Shown here in pieces: positions 1 through 9,190 of a stretch of 64,000 bases of DNA (position 1 is its first letter; each line of letters starts with the position of its first letter). Under the pieces are notes generated by a model. The model was given only the letters and a program-made list of their open reading frames with translations. It ran no database searches and was not told where the DNA came from. The position numbers and the translations under genes were made by a program. Location: assembly GCA_039986595.1 (NCBI GenBank), contig JBDWQJ010000007.1, forward strand, positions 248,001-312,000, given 5' to 3'. Origin of the DNA: Lentilitoribacter sp039986595 (GTDB taxonomy: Bacteria; Pseudomonadota; Alphaproteobacteria; Rhizobiales; Rhizobiaceae).

Positions 1-660
1 CTGGGTCACAGGGGTTGCCGTTTGGCAATTTCTTATCCTGAAATCACCGAAATGCAGGCCAGAGCAATTTTGCAAGCGGCGATTATCGCTGCGAAAAACA
101 CTGGTGCGCCTGTTATGCCTGAGATTATGGTGCCGCTTGTTGCGCTGAAAAAAGAGCTTGATTTTGTTAAAGAGCGTATCAACTCCGTGGCTGAAGATGT
201 CATGCGCGAGATGGATGCGAGTGTTCAATATTTGGTTGGAACTATGATTGAATTGCCGCGCGCGGTGATCCGCGCTGACGCCATTGCTGATTCTGCTGAT
301 TTCTTCTCATTTGGTACCAATGATATGACCCAAATGATGTATGGTATCTCACGCGATGACGCCTCGCCATTTTTGAAAACTTATCGCCAAAAAACGATAA
401 TCGATGAAGATCCGTTTGTAACACTCGATATTGAAGGTGTGGGCGAACTCGTCAAAATGGCAGCTAGGCTTGGACGTGAAAATCATCCTGATTTAAAATT
501 GGGAGTGTGTGGTGAGCATGGTGGTGATCCGGTTTCAGTTAAGTTTTTTGATCGCATAGGACTTGATTATGTATCATGTTCTCCTTTCCGTGTGCCAATT
601 GCAAAGTTAGCTGCTGCGCAAGCGAGTATTGAAGCAAAATATCATACAGAGGCTGATTAA
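1..660 (+). CDS. ppdK: Pyruvate, phosphate dikinase, C-terminal part (5' truncated by window)
   Basis: This is the C-terminal PEP/pyruvate-binding TIM-barrel domain of pyruvate phosphate dikinase, which interconverts pyruvate + ATP + Pi and PEP + AMP + PPi in the cytoplasm. The frame is open from base 1 and begins LGHRGCRLAISYPEITEMQ, the family's hallmark stretch, so the gene starts outside the window; an apparent internal start near base 22 is not the real one. The conserved GVCGEHGGDP motif with its catalytic cysteine lies at about codon 170 of the visible part, and the closing DYVSCSPFRVPIAKLAAAQ segment is typical of the family C-terminus. About 219 codons are visible out of the roughly 880-900 usual for the family. 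The phosphohistidine and ATP-grasp domains are not in view. The next gene follows after only 5 bases. Confidence 0.96.
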   Translation: MGHRGCRLAISYPEITEMQARAILQAAIIAAKNTGAPVMPEIMVPLVALKKELDFVKERINSVAEDVMREMDASVQYLVGTMIELPRAVIRADAIADSADFFSFGTNDMTQMMYGISRDDASPFLKTYRQKTIIDEDPFVTLDIEGVGELVKMAARLGRENHPDLKLGVCGEHGGDPVSVKFFDRIGLDYVSCSPFRVPIAKLAAAQASIEAKYHTEAD

Positions 661-665
661 GAAAT

Positions 666-1583
666 ATGCCTGTTGTTTACCGCCGCCCATCATCAGTATC
701 AGCCCTGTGGTCGCGCAAAATCGGTTATTTTGTGATCATATTGCTGTTAACGGCATGGGTGGGGCACCGCTTTTTGGGATTTGAAACATCAAATGCGATT
801 GCAGTGGGTTTGTTGGCAAGTGCAATTGCTGCGATTGGTCTCGGCTTGGCGATCATCGGATTTTCAATGTTGTGGCTGATAGGTGCAAGAGGCGGGCGAG
901 CATCATTTGTAGGCTTATGTCTAAATTTAGTTGCCCTGTTGCCATTTGGTCTGAGCTTTTATCGATATGTATCTTTGCCCCAACAATTTGATGTCGTGAC
1001 ATCAAGTGATGTGTCCATCGATTGGCTTCGTAATCCACTTCGATCAAATACCTGGTTGTCAGATGATAGCTCTGGCGAGATCTTGTTAAATGTTAATAAT
1101 TCACGCATCTATGGCCAGTTAACAGAGCGTCGCTATGAGGGTGCTATCGATCGTGTGTACCGCGCAATTCGCGCTGTTGCATCCGAAGAAAAGCTTAAGA
1201 TCATTGCGCGAGAAGGCGATGATTTCCTATCACCTGATGAACCTCAGGTTGAAGCAGGGGCAGCAGATGATGCATCCGCAGTGCCTGTTCCTGCACCCAC
1301 TCCACGAGATCGCATTAATGCACCCGTGCAAGGTCAATTGGGCGTAGAAGGCAGCGATTTTGAAGGATCAACCATTCGACTTCAATTTGCCAAAGATTCG
1401 CTTTTTCTCGGCGTTCAGCATGATATTTTGATATTGTTGACAGAAGATGAAACCGCAACTTTTGTGAATATGCGTTCAGCTACAAAACAAGGGCCGCATG
1501 ATCTTGGTCTAAATGCTGAATTGATCAATAGCTTTCTAAGTAAAGTCGACAACCGACTTTTAGGTATTGTTGGCGCTGGATAA
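666..1583 (+). CDS. DUF1499 family membrane protein
   Basis: A 305-residue protein with three hydrophobic helices in the first ~105 residues (around 17-35, 42-72 and 78-100), followed by a soluble domain resembling DUF1499. Visible features of that domain are the RRYEGAIDRVYRAIRAV helix, a low-complexity Ala/Pro/Asp linker near residues 195-215, and a C-terminal strand-rich part with RLQFAKDSLFLGVQHDILILL and a final NSFLSKVDNRLLGI helix. No function is established for the family; topology suggests an inner-membrane protein with an aqueous DUF1499 domain. It starts 5 bases after the ppdK stop, so it may be co-transcribed with it, although no metabolic link is evident. Confidence 0.8.
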   Translation: MPVVYRRPSSVSALWSRKIGYFVIILLLTAWVGHRFLGFETSNAIAVGLLASAIAAIGLGLAIIGFSMLWLIGARGGRASFVGLCLNLVALLPFGLSFYRYVSLPQQFDVVTSSDVSIDWLRNPLRSNTWLSDDSSGEILLNVNNSRIYGQLTERRYEGAIDRVYRAIRAVASEEKLKIIAREGDDFLSPDEPQVEAGAADDASAVPVPAPTPRDRINAPVQGQLGVEGSDFEGSTIRLQFAKDSLFLGVQHDILILLTEDETATFVNMRSATKQGPHDLGLNAELINSFLSKVDNRLLGIVGAG

Positions 1584-1585
1584 CG

Positions 1586-2503
1586 TTATTTAAGTCGATA
1601 TATGCTATCAAGCTGTGCCGGACCATCCGATTGCACAATATCTTGTGAAATTAAATCTTCTAAATGAGCCAATACAGAAAGCCCAGCTGCACGCCTTAAA
1701 TTCTCAGCTAAACCCAAATAGATTTGGCTGACGATTTCGTCAGGTTTTAAGCCTTCATGACGTGACAGGCATTTTACGATTGATCTCTCTCGAAATAAGC
1801 GGTGTTCTTTTAGCTTTCGCAAAAATACAGGTGGATCAATAACTTCACCGCCGTGACCTGGATATATCTCGATGTGTCCGCGTTCAATTAAATGATCAAG
1901 CGAATTCATAAAATCGCGCATTGACCCGTCAGGCGGGGCAATAATTGATGATGACCATGCCATGACATGATCGGCGGAGAATAAAACACTATCCTCAACG
2001 CGCGCAAAAGCGCAATGGTTTGCGGTGTGTCCCGGCGTATGAATGGCTTCGATCTGCCAATCCCCACCATCAATGATCTGGCCATGCTTTAGCTCTATAT
2101 CCGGCACGAACTCCATATCAGAGCTTTCATGTAACGGATTAACTTCACCCGAGTTTAATTCTCGTGCCGCCCGATGTGGGCCTTCAGCATAAATTGTAGC
2201 GCCAGTTCTTTCCTGCAGTACTTTTGCAAGGGGTGAATGGTCTTTATGGGTGTGGCTAACGAATATATGTGTGAGTGGGTTGCTCCCAATAGCATTTAGT
2301 AAAGCATTGAGATGTTCATCAATGAGAGGTCCGGGATCAATGATTGCTAAGTTATCCTTGCCAATCAGATAGCTGTTTGTACCGTGGAAAGTGAAGGGGG
2401 ACGGGTTGGGCGCGGTAATGCGTTTGACATTTTTTGCAATGCTAACTGCTTCGCCATACGCCGGTATGAAGTTTTGATTATATTTTATGTCAGCCAAAAT
2501 CAC
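1586..2503 (-). CDS. Metallo-beta-lactamase fold hydrolase (LACTB2-like)
   Basis: A cytoplasmic metallo-hydrolase of about 305 residues. The metal-binding signature HTHKDH appears in SHTHKDHSPLAK, followed by HTPGHTANH (third His ligand), FSADHVM (bridging Asp) and YPGHG (last His), in the order expected for a dinuclear zinc site. The C-terminal ~90 residues resemble the winged-helix region that follows the lactamase domain in LACTB2/RNase-Z-like hydrolases. Substrate is unknown: nucleic acid or thioester hydrolysis are both possible in this group. The GTG at 2503 lies too close to an AAGG element; an in-frame TTG at 2497 has better spacing, so the start could be two codons shorter. It is convergent with the DUF1499 gene, with only 2 bases between the stops. 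Confidence 0.88.
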   Translation of the reverse strand: MILADIKYNQNFIPAYGEAVSIAKNVKRITAPNPSPFTFHGTNSYLIGKDNLAIIDPGPLIDEHLNALLNAIGSNPLTHIFVSHTHKDHSPLAKVLQERTGATIYAEGPHRAARELNSGEVNPLHESSDMEFVPDIELKHGQIIDGGDWQIEAIHTPGHTANHCAFARVEDSVLFSADHVMAWSSSIIAPPDGSMRDFMNSLDHLIERGHIEIYPGHGGEVIDPPVFLRKLKEHRLFRERSIVKCLSRHEGLKPDEIVSQIYLGLAENLRRAAGLSVLAHLEDLISQDIVQSDGPAQLDSIYRLK

Positions 2504-2630
2504 GCCTTAATCTGGGACAAACCCCAATTTTACGGTGTTCATAGATACTAGATGAATTTTTTTGTCAATTTATGAAACTAAGTCCTTGTAGGATTGAAAT
2601 ACATTTGCTATCTGCCAGTCGCGGTAACGT

Positions 2631-2704
2631 TGGGGTATAGCCAAGCGGTAAGGCACCGGTTTTTGGTATCGGCATCCCTGGTTCGAATCCAGGTACCCCA
2701 GCCA
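2631..2704 (+). tRNA. tRNA-Gln (anticodon TTG)
   Basis: A 74-base cloverleaf with the CCA end encoded. The acceptor arms TGGGGTA (2631-2637) and TACCCCA (2694-2700) pair perfectly and are followed by G and CCA. The anticodon arm CCGGT/ATCGG, with one G-T pair, encloses the loop TTTTGGT with anticodon TTG. The T arm contains GGTTCGAATCC. Glutamine tRNAs characteristically begin with T and end with discriminator G, as here. It stands alone between the metallo-hydrolase gene (divergent) and tamA. Confidence 0.97.
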
Positions 2705-2948
2705 CCGCATTTTTTCTTTCGATATACATTGATTTTTACTCAGCTTCTCTGCGGATTGGGATGCAGACACATTGCGTCCACGCATATCCCACTTCACATC
2801 AGTTTGATTCGGATCTTGTTCGTTACTAGTTTAATACAGGTACAAGATCTCAATATTATCTTCAGCGATTTTTAACCATGAATTTGCTATATTTTGCGGG
2901 TATAGTATTTGAGTAACTTTGTAATCTCGCGTGTTTGGAGATATCACC

Positions 2949-4859
2949 TTGCCAATGAGCAAGTCGACATCGATGATTTTGTGTCTGACAATGCTTGTTG
3001 TTCAGCCTATTAGCCATGCCTACGCTTTGGATTTATTTGGCTATTGTTTAAGCGGTGATTGTAAAACTTCCAATCAAGATGCAGATGTTATTGATCCCAA
3101 AACCTATCAGGTAGACTTAAACCTTCAAGGTGATGCGAGCGAGGAAGTTGAGCTTGCTATCAAATCTGCTTCTGAATTGTGGCGCGGGCGCGAAAAAGCT
3201 GTTGCTGGCTCCGCAGGGCTTTTAGCGCGTGCGAAAGGTGATTATCGCCGTTTATTAGCTGGGCTCTATAATGAAGGCTATTATGGTGGTGAGATATCAA
3301 TTCTCATCAATGGTGTTCAGGCATCTGCTATGAAGCCTGGAATAGAGTTTCCACAAGCTTCAACGGTTACAATTTCAATTGATACAGGTAATATTTATCG
3401 TTTTGGGACATTTGATATCTTCAACCGTGCACCTGACCCGCAAGGTGGTGAAGATGTGGTTGAAAAACCAGACACTCTTAAAGTCGCAAGTGGTGATATC
3501 GCCAAGGCAAAAAGTGTGGGTCTTGCAGGCCGACTTGCTGTTGAAGAGTGGCGTCAACAGGGGTACCCGCATGCAAAAATCGGTGGGCAAAGTGTCAAAG
3601 CGCAGCACGATAAGAACATCTTAAATGTCAATTTGAGCATCGACCCGGGCGAAAAATCTAATTATGGCGTTACCAGTGTTTCAGGTGCTAAGCGCATGGA
3701 AGAAGCGTTTGTGGCTTATATGACCGGGCTCAAAACGGGTGACGAATACGACCCGGATGGTATTGAGGACGCAAAACAACGTTTGGATAAGCTTGACGTA
3801 TTTTCAGTGCGAAAAGTGGAAACAAGCAAAGAGACCGACCAAAATGGCAAGGTGCCGATAAATGTTGAAGTTCGCGAGAAAAAACTCCGCCGCATTGGTC
3901 TGGGCGCCACAGTATCTTCAACCGATGGCGCCGGTGTCAGCGCGTTTTGGCTGAATAGAAACCTGTTTGGGCGCGCCGAACGGTTGCGCCTTGATGGCGA
4001 GATCAACGGCATAGGTTCAAGCGCAGATGAGCTGGATTTCAGTCTCAGCGCGACGTTTACAAAGCCAGGGGTTTTCACCCCAAATACGGATTCTGTGACA
4101 AAGATATTTGCCGAGCGGGAGTTCAATACTTCCTATGAAGGGGAGACGGGGGGCTTCTCCTCCGTTCTCACTCATCAATTAAGCCGTAAAATAAACATCG
4201 CAGGTGGTGGGTTTTATGAATATTCACGCTTTAAAGATGCGTTCGGTACACGAAATTTCTCGACGCTGGGTGCGACGGGTGAAATTGCCTATGATGGTCG
4301 CGATAGCAAAGTTGATCCAAGCAAAGATGCGCTTGCAAAAATTGAAGTAAAACCGTTTTATGAATTTGAAAATGGCAATGCAGGTATGCGTGTGGATGCC
4401 GAACTACGGGCCTATCAAACACTCGACCGCGATGGTGATACCGTGTTGGCTGCGCGCATTAAAGTGGGATCCGTATTTGGTCCACCGCGTGACCAAGTGC
4501 CAACAAACTTTCTGTATCTTTCAGGCGGTGGAGGCTCTATCCGTGGGTTTGGATTTAACAATGTTGGTATCGTTGAAGGTTCGGGCGATATCTCAGGCGG
4601 GCGTTCACTTCTTGAAACAAGTGTCGAAGTTCGACACAAATTTACCGACACACTCGGCGCTGTTGCCTTTGTCGATGGCGGAATTGTTGGCAAAGATCCA
4701 GTTATCGATTTCTCTGAAGACTTTCGCGTAAGTGCTGGAATAGGCGCGCGGTATTACACCCCGCTTGGACCAATAAGACTAGATTTTGCAGTACCGATAA
4801 ATCCAAAAGCTGGTGATCCGGATTTTGGCATTTTTGCCGGTATCGGCCAGGCATTTTAG
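2949..4859 (+). CDS. tamA: TamA-like Omp85-family outer membrane assembly protein
   Basis: An outer-membrane beta-barrel of the Omp85 superfamily, expected to work with TamB in inserting or assembling outer-membrane proteins. The N-terminus (KSTSMILCLTMLVVQPISHAYA) is a signal peptide. Residues ~50-310 form the POTRA region and ~320-636 the barrel. The barrel contains GSIRGFGFNNVG, matching the L6 RGF-type motif of the family, and the protein ends in phenylalanine, the usual outer-membrane C-terminal signal. A GTG at 2931 is also in frame, but GGAG at 2937-2940 sits 8 bases before TTG 2949, which I take as the start; ATG 2955 would give nearly the same signal peptide. tamB starts 9 bases after the stop, so the two form an operon. 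Length (~636) is normal for alphaproteobacterial TamA. Confidence 0.9.
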   Translation: MPMSKSTSMILCLTMLVVQPISHAYALDLFGYCLSGDCKTSNQDADVIDPKTYQVDLNLQGDASEEVELAIKSASELWRGREKAVAGSAGLLARAKGDYRRLLAGLYNEGYYGGEISILINGVQASAMKPGIEFPQASTVTISIDTGNIYRFGTFDIFNRAPDPQGGEDVVEKPDTLKVASGDIAKAKSVGLAGRLAVEEWRQQGYPHAKIGGQSVKAQHDKNILNVNLSIDPGEKSNYGVTSVSGAKRMEEAFVAYMTGLKTGDEYDPDGIEDAKQRLDKLDVFSVRKVETSKETDQNGKVPINVEVREKKLRRIGLGATVSSTDGAGVSAFWLNRNLFGRAERLRLDGEINGIGSSADELDFSLSATFTKPGVFTPNTDSVTKIFAEREFNTSYEGETGGFSSVLTHQLSRKINIAGGGFYEYSRFKDAFGTRNFSTLGATGEIAYDGRDSKVDPSKDALAKIEVKPFYEFENGNAGMRVDAELRAYQTLDRDGDTVLAARIKVGSVFGPPRDQVPTNFLYLSGGGGSIRGFGFNNVGIVEGSGDISGGRSLLETSVEVRHKFTDTLGAVAFVDGGIVGKDPVIDFSEDFRVSAGIGARYYTPLGPIRLDFAVPINPKAGDPDFGIFAGIGQAF

Positions 4860-4868
4860 GAGGATGGT

Positions 4869-7800
4869 ATGAAACGATCCTTCATTAAAAAGATTGTGCT
4901 GTCAGTGTTTGCGCTTATCGCAACATTATTCGTCGGCATTATCGTGGTGTTTTCACAAGATAATGAGCGGTCCGCGTTAATTGAATATGTTGAAGAGCAG
5001 ATTTCATCCCCAAGTTTTCAAATTCGTCTTAATGGTATTGAAGGATCATTATCATCAGATGTGACACTTCAATCCATAACAATTGCCGATGAAGAGGGAA
5101 TTTGGCTTGAAATCACCAAGCCCAGGCTGGTTTGGACTAGATCTGCTTTAATTACCGGGCGCCTTTTGGTCGATACGCTTGAAGCAGAGCATATCGATTT
5201 TATCCGTAAACCTTTGCCGGAGGAGGCATCTCGCTCTCCTGAAAGCAGTGCTTTTGAAATACCTGAGCTGCCTGTTGCCGTTGTCTTAGAAAAACTTGAT
5301 TTGCCGTTGGTTGAGTTTGGCAAGGATGTCTTTGATCTTGCTGCAAAAGCAAGTGTTGAGGGCCGATTTGTATTGGATGAAGGTTCGTTAGATTTAGATC
5401 TTTTGATCAACCGTACGGATGAAACACAAGGCGAGTTAAATGCGATTGTTAAATATGAGGGGCCAGCAAAGACGCTTGCGCTTGATGTGAAGCTTTTAGA
5501 GCCTGAAAATGGTATTTTGGCCTCTGCCTTAGGTTTACCGGGAAAACCACCAGTAGCGCTTTCAATCATCGGAGATGCACCCATATCCGATCTTGATGTT
5601 GGTATGACTTTCGATGTCGACAGTAAAAGAATTTTAAACGGTATTGTCAGCCTGCGCGACAATGAAGATGGATTAAAAGCAAACGCAAGTCTTACCGGTC
5701 CAATTGGCGAGCTGTTACCGCCAGGGCAACGTGCGCTTTTCGGTGATAGCAGTGATATTGACGCCGAACTTGTTGTTTTAAATTCAGGTGGCTTTCAGCT
5801 CAATAGCGCCAACATATCAAGTGGTGCGGTTAATTTAACCGCGTCTGCAAAAACCACCGTCGATGGCTTTTTAAGCGCGCTTAAGGTCCAAGGTGGTTTA
5901 AACAGCACCACCGGCGAACGCATTGTTATTCCATCAGAAGCTGGTGATCAGACCATTCAATCCGCAAAAATCGATATCAATTATGATGCAGCGCTGCAAA
6001 ATACTTGGGGCGGCACCTTACAGATTGATGATTTTGTGAATTCTGATATTTCATTTGGTTCAATTGGCATTGATGCTTTTGGCACAGTGTTAAACTTGAA
6101 TGATAAAGATGCGCGCGAAATCAGCTTTGATATCAATGGTCAGATCGCACAAATTTTGGCAAAAGACGATGCTGTTACCGAAGCTTTAGGTCGCGAAATA
6201 AATCTGCAATTTGATGGCGATTGGCGTTCAGGAAATCCATTAGACATTTCAAGACTTAATCTCTTGGGCGAGACATATAAGGTCTTAGCGGATGGGACTT
6301 ATGGGACCAATGTTTTTGATGGGCAGATCAGTGTTGAAGCTGAAAATCTCGATAGTTTTTCTGCTATTACCAATCAGCGTTTAAACGGAAACATCGTGTT
6401 GGCAGCTTTGGGTCGTATCGAACCCTTTAGTGGTGCCTTTGATCTTAATATCAACGGCAAGGCGCAATCCGTTGAAACTGGAACAGCGCGTTTAGATAAG
6501 TTGCTTGTGGGTGAGACGGATCTTAACGGCGGTATTTCAAGAAGTGTCGATGGTCTGGTTTTCAATACGCTAAAATTAGATAACGAACAGATGTCGGCCA
6601 TCATCGATGGTCAAATCGCGAGTGAGACAGCTAGTTTGATCGCATCTGCACAGATCGATAACTTACGCACACTCGATGATGCTTCCAGTGGTTTGGCGAA
6701 GGTGAAACTCAGCTTGAAAGGAGACCAAGGTCCGTTTGATTTAAATGCTGAAGTTTCTGTTCCATCGGGTCAGTTATCTGGCCAAAAAGTGGATGATCTG
6801 GGTCTAATGTTTAATGGCCAAACGGATGGTCAGACAATATCGGGTGAGCTTTCATCAAGTGGCCTGATAGCGGCGCAGGACTTTATTGTTAAAGGATCGA
6901 TCAGCGTCGATGACCAGCTTACAAACCTTCAAGATCTTACCGCCCAAATCGGTGCAACGGCGATCAATGGTGTTTTGGTACGAAGTAACGAAACGGGCTT
7001 GATGAATGGCGAATTAGCTCTCAATAGCCGGGATATTTCAAGCATTGCAGCGCTTGCATTGTTGGATGCATCTGGCGGGGTTGATGGTTCGGTTAAACTT
7101 TTGCCTGAGGAACTTTCGCAAACAGCAAAGCTCAATCTTGTGTTGGCAGGTGTAAAGATCAACGATATTAGCATTGATAATGCAGAAGCCATTATCAATG
7201 CCAAAGATATCTTGGTGCAACCTCGGATCAATGCGAATGCAAAAGCCATCGGGATTAAAGCTTCTGGTATAAATGCGAAATCAGCAAGTGTTCAGGTATT
7301 AAACGCGGGCACAAGCACTGAGTTTGATTTAGTTGCAGAGCTAGTCGAAAACGCAACGCGCGTTTCCACCTCAGGAGTTGTTGAGCAAAAAGCGAATTTA
7401 GTTGAGGTGTTGATCTCCGAACTGGATTTGAAATCACGTATTGCCAATGCGCAATTGGTGTCGCCATCAAAGATTGAGTTGCAGGATGGTTTAGTGACCA
7501 TCAATCCATCTCGTTTGTCGATTGATTCTGGAACGATTGATATTGCTGGGACCGCAGGTGACGTTTTAAATATCGCAGCGCGCGCAAGCTCGGTGCCAAT
7601 AAAAATTATCAACTCTGTTCAGCCTGGCATAGATGCAAGCGGCACACTGGGCGCAAATATCCAAATAACCGGGCCTAACACCGCACCGCGCATTGGATTT
7701 GATATCAATGGACAAGCGTTGACTATCCGCCAAATTAGAGACCTTGGCCTCTCGCCGCTTACGCTTTCAGCAAACGGTGTATTTGAAAATGGGATTGTCG

Positions 7801-9170
7801 CGCTTGCAGGGTTTAATGCACAAAATGCGCAGTCTCTGGCGATCTCAGGCTCTGGTAATGTGCCAATATCGGGTGGGTCCATGAACGTAAATGTAAATGG
7901 AACCGCGCCACTTGATTTGATCGAGACGTATTTGCGAGATCGCGGCACGAAAATTAATGGCGTTGCGCAACTTTCAGCTCAAATTTCAGGTGCTTTAAGC
8001 AAACCATTTGCAAGCGGTAATATCAGCGTTGATGGCGCGAGCGTGGTTGACCCGTTGTCCAATTTGCAATTGAGCGGCGTTAAAGTGCGTGTTGGGTTAA
8101 ATAACAGCAATCAGGCAAATGTTGCCGTAAATGCAAATATCTCAACCGGTGGCTCCATCGCACTTAACGGGCAGATCGGGCTTTCAGGTAATTTACCAGC
8201 TGATCTAAAAGTCGCGCTTAACTCCGCAAATTATGGTGATGGTGAAACTTTTAAAACATCCGTTAGCGGTGATTTAGCCATTTTGGGGGACCTTGCCAGC
8301 AGTCCGCTATTATCCGGCAATATCAATTTAGGTCGCACTGAAATTACAGTTCCGGAAAGCTTTGCATCGGAAGCAAATTTGTTGGACGTGGAACATCTAA
8401 ATCCAACATCGAAAGTGCAAACAACACTCGGCAGATTGTTACAAGCAACACCATCGGATGGAGCTAATGATAAATCAGGTGCATTACGATTGCGCTTGAA
8501 CATCAATGCACCAAATCAGATTTTCGTAAGAGGACGTGGGCTTGATGCAGAATTAGGTGGTAGCCTCATATTAACAGGCTCATTAGATAATATTGTGCCG
8601 CTTGGAAGCTTTACGTTACGGCGTGGTCGATTATCTATTTTGGGTCAGCGAATTGATCTAGAAGAAGGAACAATCACACTAGCGGGTGACCTTGAACCGT
8701 TATTGGATTTTCTCGCCACCACCGACACAGGTGATACCATCGCATCAATTAGTCTGCAGGGCACACCTTCAAACCTACAGGTTAGTTTTTCATCAAATCC
8801 AGAATTACCTGAGGATGAAGTGCTTGCTCAAATCATCTTTGGCCGAAACTTGACTGATTTATCTCCTGCACAGGTGGTAAGATTAGCTTCAATCGCAAGT
8901 GAGTTAACAGGCGGGAACAGCCCCTCTCTTATTGATAGCTTGCGCTCAAGCACAGGTTTGGACGACGTTGATGTTGTACAAGATGATGATGGAAATGCTG
9001 CGGTAAAGGCCGGAAAATATATCTCTGACAACGTTTATTTAGGTGTTCAAGCCGGTAAAGAAACCGAAGCTACGATTAATCTAGATATTACAGATAGCCT
9101 GACGGCAACTGGTTCCGTGGATACAGAAGGAAACTCTAAACTGGGTATCTTCTTTGAAAAAGACTACTAG
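4869..9170 (+). CDS. tamB: TamB-like translocation/assembly protein
   Basis: A 1433-residue AsmA/TamB-superfamily protein with a single N-terminal inner-membrane anchor (residues ~8-30, KKIVLSVFALIATLFVGIIV). A very long periplasmic beta-rich region follows, predicted to form a hydrophobic groove bridging inner and outer membranes. The C-terminal ~350 residues carry the DUF490/TamB domain, with the recurring LGGSLILTGSLDN and FTLRRGRLSILGQRIDLEEGTI segments; the DUF490 close EVLAQIIFGRNL and LGIFFEKDY are visible. It is directly downstream of tamA with a strong AGGAGG-type ribosome site overlapping the tamA stop, so the two are translated from one message. Known role, by family: outer-membrane protein assembly and possibly phospholipid transport. 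Confidence 0.92.
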   Translation: MKRSFIKKIVLSVFALIATLFVGIIVVFSQDNERSALIEYVEEQISSPSFQIRLNGIEGSLSSDVTLQSITIADEEGIWLEITKPRLVWTRSALITGRLLVDTLEAEHIDFIRKPLPEEASRSPESSAFEIPELPVAVVLEKLDLPLVEFGKDVFDLAAKASVEGRFVLDEGSLDLDLLINRTDETQGELNAIVKYEGPAKTLALDVKLLEPENGILASALGLPGKPPVALSIIGDAPISDLDVGMTFDVDSKRILNGIVSLRDNEDGLKANASLTGPIGELLPPGQRALFGDSSDIDAELVVLNSGGFQLNSANISSGAVNLTASAKTTVDGFLSALKVQGGLNSTTGERIVIPSEAGDQTIQSAKIDINYDAALQNTWGGTLQIDDFVNSDISFGSIGIDAFGTVLNLNDKDAREISFDINGQIAQILAKDDAVTEALGREINLQFDGDWRSGNPLDISRLNLLGETYKVLADGTYGTNVFDGQISVEAENLDSFSAITNQRLNGNIVLAALGRIEPFSGAFDLNINGKAQSVETGTARLDKLLVGETDLNGGISRSVDGLVFNTLKLDNEQMSAIIDGQIASETASLIASAQIDNLRTLDDASSGLAKVKLSLKGDQGPFDLNAEVSVPSGQLSGQKVDDLGLMFNGQTDGQTISGELSSSGLIAAQDFIVKGSISVDDQLTNLQDLTAQIGATAINGVLVRSNETGLMNGELALNSRDISSIAALALLDASGGVDGSVKLLPEELSQTAKLNLVLAGVKINDISIDNAEAIINAKDILVQPRINANAKAIGIKASGINAKSASVQVLNAGTSTEFDLVAELVENATRVSTSGVVEQKANLVEVLISELDLKSRIANAQLVSPSKIELQDGLVTINPSRLSIDSGTIDIAGTAGDVLNIAARASSVPIKIINSVQPGIDASGTLGANIQITGPNTAPRIGFDINGQALTIRQIRDLGLSPLTLSANGVFENGIVALAGFNAQNAQSLAISGSGNVPISGGSMNVNVNGTAPLDLIETYLRDRGTKINGVAQLSAQISGALSKPFASGNISVDGASVVDPLSNLQLSGVKVRVGLNNSNQANVAVNANISTGGSIALNGQIGLSGNLPADLKVALNSANYGDGETFKTSVSGDLAILGDLASSPLLSGNINLGRTEITVPESFASEANLLDVEHLNPTSKVQTTLGRLLQATPSDGANDKSGALRLRLNINAPNQIFVRGRGLDAELGGSLILTGSLDNIVPLGSFTLRRGRLSILGQRIDLEEGTITLAGDLEPLLDFLATTDTGDTIASISLQGTPSNLQVSFSSNPELPEDEVLAQIIFGRNLTDLSPAQVVRLASIASELTGGNSPSLIDSLRSSTGLDDVDVVQDDDGNAAVKAGKYISDNVYLGVQAGKETEATINLDITDSLTATGSVDTEGNSKLGIFFEKDY

Positions 9171-9190
9171 TTGCGTCTGTTAACTAAAAC

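Noticed and set aside
2594..2875. 93-codon open frame over the tRNA-Gln gene
   Set aside because: It runs through the tRNA and has no coding character.
3716..4126. 136-codon - strand open frame inside tamA
   Set aside because: Shadow of the tamA barrel coding region; Ser-rich sequence with no domain.
5069..5662. 197-codon open frame on the - strand inside tamB
   Set aside because: Lies wholly antisense to tamB, has no ribosome site or recognisable domain, and is a composition shadow.
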